Shown in pieces: positions 20,173 through 20,218 of a stretch of DNA of 20,218 nucleotides. Within the stretch, counting starts at the first letter, position 1. Each line of letters begins with the position of its first letter. The position numbers and the translations under genes were made by a program. This stretch comes from Priapulus caudatus (taxonomy: Eukaryota; Priapulida; Priapulimorpha; Priapulimorphida; Priapulidae): contig NW_014577669.1 of NCBI RefSeq assembly GCF_000485595.1, forward strand, positions 163,435 to 183,652, in the 5' to 3' direction. The notes under the pieces are model-generated. The model saw only the letters and a program-made list of their open reading frames with translations. It did not search any database and was not told the origin of the DNA.

Positions 20173-20218
<46 letters not shown>
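20170..20218. repeat. (TA)n followed by (GA)n at the window end
   Basis: A TA run switches to a GA run that continues to the last base of the window. Confidence 0.95.

Overview
The window is animal nuclear DNA. It is rich in microsatellites, carries short inverted-repeat elements, and has one clearly recognisable gene: an uninterrupted 346-codon SoxB1-type HMG-box transcription factor on the + strand (12068-13108). Sox group B genes are confined to animals. The repeat landscape and the non-vertebrate N-terminus suggest an invertebrate, but I cannot name the phylum from sequence alone.

Layout. Positions 1-1760 are AT-rich non-coding DNA with a CA-rich tract and a pyrimidine tract. Positions 1766-4830 look like part of an unidentified minus-strand, intron-containing gene. 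Four open stretches (4704-4797, 3646-3933, 2269-2415, 1766-1957) are each bounded by plausible splice signals or by a start or stop codon. A large degenerate GA tract (3095-3590) lies between them. Positions 4461-6490 hold a degenerate ~70-bp tandem repeat and a cluster of short palindromes; several of these share TCAGGAG or CAAGAG ends. Positions 6511-7093 are a ~580-bp element with 53-bp near-perfect terminal inverted repeats, a MITE or foldback candidate. Positions 7100-8650 are GT- and GC-rich non-coding DNA.

The main event is a direct duplication. Copy A (about 8651-12315) holds the Sox upstream region, its presumed 5' UTR and its first 82 codons. Copy B (about 14809-18755) is the same sequence in the same order and orientation, but peppered with single-base differences that are mostly extra bases. 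Copy B stops inside the HMG box, at the point where its sequence runs into a long GT microsatellite. Its Sox reading frame is broken many times. Insertion-biased noise at this density is more typical of unpolished single-molecule read sequence placed beside the clean copy than of an old decaying duplicate, so copy B may be an assembly artefact (haplotig or gap-fill). A real 5'-fragment pseudogene remains possible.

The intact gene lies in its own 5' context: an inverted CCAAT box, CAG/CAT and GA tracts, splice-donor-like CAG|GTRAG sites, and a ~1.5 kb AU-rich 3' region with a Pumilio-type site and an ATTAAA signal. Downstream of copy B (18840-20218) is mostly AT-rich, with hairpins, an 18-bp minisatellite and one possible first exon near the end.

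No CRISPR, tRNA, rRNA, operon-like structure or viral gene was seen. Nothing here amounts to a proven new biological system. The most novel-looking signals are the short-palindrome family and the unidentified minus-strand exons; the most consequential is the noisy truncated second Sox copy.
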